This document shows positions 61,507-64,000 of a stretch of 64,000 nt of DNA, piece after piece; positions within the stretch are counted from its first letter, which is position 1, and each line of letters starts with the position of its first letter. Both the position numbers and the translations under genes were made by a program. The stretch covers positions 2,728,001-2,792,000 of the forward strand of contig NZ_CP188040.1 in the NCBI RefSeq assembly GCF_049943125.1. Direction: 5' to 3'. This stretch comes from JAEXZL01 sp049943125. GTDB taxonomy: Bacteria > Bacillota > Clostridia > Clostridiales > Clostridiaceae. Under the pieces are notes generated by a model that was given only the letters and a program-made list of their open reading frames with translations, did no database searches and had not been told where the DNA came from.

Positions 61507-61599
61507 TGTAAGTGATTTGTGGTAAGTGGTACAATATTTATATAAGCTTCGATAGATAATAAGAATAGCAGTTAATAATTAGCTTAAGGGTGATTGATA

Positions 61600-62766
61600 A
61601 TGAATGAAGAGTTTTTTAATGGAACAATGATAAAATCTATAGATCTTTTACCTAAGGATGGGAGAGCTGAAGCTGGATACTTAGAAGCAATGCTTGATAA
61701 CTTTGCTGCTAGCTATAAGCTTTTTTGGTTTAAAGGGATTTTTACAGAGGTGCTTAAGGGTAACAGAACTCTTTCTTATAAGAGAATAGTAGCTAGGATG
61801 ATAGCCTCGGCCTGGTATCCTATTGTTTTTTATAATTTATACTTCGGTCATTCAGATAATCTAGCCGATGTCATAAGCTATACTCATAACGTTCTCAAGG
61901 TGGAAAGAGAGATAGATGAAGAAAAGCTTGTAGAGTTTATTTGTGAATGTGAGGATAAGGAGCTTAATAAAAAGATTAATACCTTTACAAACTTTGTTCC
62001 ATATAGGCTTATAAGACCTTTTTATCAAAGAGATATAGAAGAGGAAAAGAAAAATGACACAAGGTTTAATGATGGTAAGATTAATAAAATAATTGAACAG
62101 AATAATCAAGGAGATGAGAACGCTTTCTACACTTTAGATAGAGTCAATAAGAGACTAGTAGTATCAAAAAAGTGGAGTGAATACCTAATCAAAAATGCAG
62201 CTATCATCGAAGGATGGATGAACTATAAGCTCATTGGATTTATTCAAAGTAAAAATCCCAATGTTCCAGCTATACCCTATAAAATATTTCCTCCAAGAAA
62301 GAGGGATTTATCTAGTGCTACTAAATATTGGACCAGAGTAAGGGGAGTTGTGACTCTTAGAGATTTATATACAGACCTAGAATTCACAGGGGATAATCTA
62401 GAGCGATATGGAAGTATAAGCATAGATCATTTTATACCCTGGAGTTTTGTACTCCACGATGAGCTCTGGAATCTATATCCTGCCTTTAAGAATATAAATA
62501 GTATGAAGGGTAACAAGCTTCCCGATGTTAAGAAGTATTTAGATAGCTTCTGCCAGTATCATTATCGGTCCTTCATTGCAGCAAAGGAAACAAAGGATAT
62601 TAAGAAAAAGACAATAGAGGATTATCTCACTGTAAGGAAGGATATCTTTAATATAGGGAGTGATGATAGAGGACAGGATGCTTTCATTACTTCTATGAAG
62701 CAAACTATAGAACCTCTGTATCAGATTGCCAGTAATCAGGGGTATGGGGTGTGGTGGTATAGATAA
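61600..62766 (+). CDS. HNH endonuclease domain protein
   Basis: A 388-residue protein. The HNH-type core is near residues 270-310: ISIDHFIPWSFV provides the first His, and WNLYPAFKNINSMKGNKLPD the Asn and downstream residues. The N-terminal 250 residues are helical with no motif I recognise and may select a target. Such proteins can be restriction, defence or mobile-element nucleases. The ATG at 61600 follows GGGTGATTGATA. Confidence 0.78.
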   Translation: MNEEFFNGTMIKSIDLLPKDGRAEAGYLEAMLDNFAASYKLFWFKGIFTEVLKGNRTLSYKRIVARMIASAWYPIVFYNLYFGHSDNLADVISYTHNVLKVEREIDEEKLVEFICECEDKELNKKINTFTNFVPYRLIRPFYQRDIEEEKKNDTRFNDGKINKIIEQNNQGDENAFYTLDRVNKRLVVSKKWSEYLIKNAAIIEGWMNYKLIGFIQSKNPNVPAIPYKIFPPRKRDLSSATKYWTRVRGVVTLRDLYTDLEFTGDNLERYGSISIDHFIPWSFVLHDELWNLYPAFKNINSMKGNKLPDVKKYLDSFCQYHYRSFIAAKETKDIKKKTIEDYLTVRKDIFNIGSDDRGQDAFITSMKQTIEPLYQIASNQGYGVWWYR

Positions 62767-63160
62767 ATGAAACTAATCTCTTTAGAATAATAATGGTTTT
62801 ACTACATTTAATAAAACTTATAATTCTAATAAGCTTGGACAATTGTAATGATGTGTGAATAGATTTTTTTGGGATAGTTATGAGCCTATAAGAATATCAT
62901 GAAATAGACTTGCATATTTATATTAAATAAATATGGTTAGAGTGATGGTGATTATGATTATAATTCTATTGAAATATAATATAGGTTTATTCTTTATTTA
63001 ATAAGTTAATAGATTGCTTAAATATAATTCTAGAAACTTGTTAATGTTATCTTTTTTATTCTAGTTATTTGCATATATTTATAAAAATTCAAAATATTTC
63101 TAATTAATTGTTTACACCATACACAATATACTGTATAATATATAATAGGAGGGGAAAAAA
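62767..63160. other. AT-rich intergenic region before the ParA gene
   Basis: About 394 bases with no gene. The right end carries the parA promoter (63111-63139), overlapping a short ATAC-T-GTAT palindrome. The sequence left of it is very AT-rich, and a chromosome/mobile-element boundary could lie here, but no att repeat is visible within the window. Confidence 0.45.
63111..63139 (+). promoter_or_regulatory. Promoter of the ParA-like gene
   Basis: TTTACA (63111-63116), a 17-base spacer and TATAAT (63134-63139) form a strong promoter. The small palindrome ATACTGTAT overlaps the -10 element and could be an autoregulatory site for the HTH-bearing product. Confidence 0.7.
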
Positions 63161-64000
63161 ATGGTTGATTTGGTTGGAATAGCTGAAATTGCAAAGATGT
63201 TTGATGTTAGTTCTGCTGCTGTTACAAATTGGAGAAGTCGATCAGATGATTTCCCTAAACCTGTAGCAATGTTAAAATCTGGCCCTGTGTTTAAATCTGA
63301 GCAAGTAAAAAAATGGTACAGGAGGAAAAACAAAATGACATCAACAGTAATTTCTTCTATTAATCTTAAAGGAGGCGTGGCCAAGACTACGACGACAGTT
63401 GGTCTTGCACAGGCTCTATCGGGAGTATTCGATAAGAAGGTTCTGGTTATTGACTTAGATCCGCAGACAAATGCAACTACAATGCTTATCGGTGAGGATA
63501 AGTGGTTCACGCTTAATCAAGAAGGGTATACACTCGCTACATTATTTGAGGATGCAATAAGTGATAGTAGCAATTTTAATCTATCAAAAACTCTTCAAAA
63601 ATCTGTGGGGAATGTAGGAGAAGTTAAATCGGTAGATTTATTGCCTTCTAGTTTAAATTTAATTGACTTACAGGATCGTTTGATAACAATGCCTGCTGGA
63701 AAATATCAAACGCGCATTCCAGTTAATATTCTTCGTCGAGGAATTAAGGATATAATTGATGATTATGACTATGTTTTGATTGACTGCCCGCCAAATCTAG
63801 GGAACATTACTCTCAATGGGCTTCGTATCTCTGATGGTTACATTATTCCTACGATACCAGATGTAATGTCGACATACGGTATTCCGCAGATTGTTACTCG
63901 TGTGTCAGAATTTTCAGAAGAGATTGAAAATGACATTGTTCCTATTGGTATTGTAGCTACAAAGGTGCGAGGTCAAGCTGCCATTCATAGTAGGACAATG
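63161..64000 (+). CDS. ParA-type ATPase with N-terminal HTH, cut by window end
   Basis: The frame is open for 280 codons to the window edge. Residues about 1-55 form a small helix-turn-helix (GIAEIAKMFDVSSAAVTNW). The ParA/MinD domain then starts at STVISSINLKGGVAKTTTT with the deviant Walker A motif, and VLIDCPPNLGN follows near residue 205. It resembles partition ATPases of plasmids, integrative elements and phage-plasmids. An internal ATG at 63334 with its own AGGAGG could yield a shorter ParA without the HTH. No parB is visible before the edge. Confidence 0.9.
   Translation, partial: MVDLVGIAEIAKMFDVSSAAVTNWRSRSDDFPKPVAMLKSGPVFKSEQVKKWYRRKNKMTSTVISSINLKGGVAKTTTTVGLAQALSGVFDKKVLVIDLDPQTNATTMLIGEDKWFTLNQEGYTLATLFEDAISDSSNFNLSKTLQKSVGNVGEVKSVDLLPSSLNLIDLQDRLITMPAGKYQTRIPVNILRRGIKDIIDDYDYVLIDCPPNLGNITLNGLRISDGYIIPTIPDVMSTYGIPQIVTRVSEFSEEIENDIVPIGIVATKVRGQAAIHSRTM

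Overview
The window looks like chromosome from a low-GC anaerobic Firmicute, most likely a Clostridium-like member of the Clostridia. Evidence for this is the AT-rich sequence, strong GGAGG-type ribosome binding sites with several TTG and GTG starts, the clostridial order of the fatty acid synthesis operon (fabT-like, fabH, acpP, fabK, fabD, fabG, fabF, accB, fabZ, accC, accD, accA), and a strictly anaerobic purine/urate degradation cluster.

Positions 1 to 12.5 kb hold a cluster for anaerobic urate/purine breakdown. The genes ygeX, ygeY and ygeW (the last cut by the window edge) run leftward. The genes ssnA, ygfK, hyuA, a selenium-type xanthine dehydrogenase and ridA run rightward. YgeX is expected to release 2-aminoacrylate, which RidA detoxifies. 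A TetR-family gene follows at 12.8 kb. A 22-bp near-palindrome with core TTGATTAATCAA recurs in front of ygeY, ssnA and the cofactor operon, and is its likely operator. Positions 13.7 to 21.5 kb supply the molybdenum cofactor and its maturation for the hydroxylase: xdhC-like, mocA-like, a MoeA-like protein, modA, modB, a frameshifted modC, moaC, moaA, a MOSC protein and mogA.

Positions 21.6 to 34.9 kb are mixed: an orphan nanE, a membrane-anchored BNR-repeat protein, an operon with an esterase/acyltransferase fusion plus two membrane proteins (DUF6320-like, DUF1295-like), an M50 protease, a class Ic aspartate aminotransferase, and small or hypothetical genes.

Positions 34.9 to 39.9 kb are the most unusual part. 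Single accessory genes (a lipoprotein, GNAT acetyltransferases, a small P-loop kinase, membrane-anchored Xre proteins) are separated by repeated intergenic modules. The modules carry a boxA-like sequence typical of rRNA spacers, an extended -10 promoter, a short 5' hairpin, 13-bp inverted repeats bracketing genes, and terminator-like 3' ends. This looks like an array of repeat-bounded gene cassettes with no recombinase in view.

Positions 40 to 49.4 kb hold the complete type II fatty acid synthesis and acetyl-CoA carboxylase operon, with two FabT-type operators. After it come a methyltransferase, an EndA-type nuclease translationally coupled to a conserved small protein, a class B penicillin-binding protein, a LytTR/DUF3021/ABC transporter operon, a second methyltransferase, a cold-shock gene, several hypothetical genes and an HNH endonuclease. 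At the right edge a ParA-type ATPase with an N-terminal helix-turn-helix begins, possibly marking the start of a mobile element. Three short promoter-plus-terminator units without reading frames (21.6, 51.8 and 58.7 kb) are candidate small RNAs or leaders.
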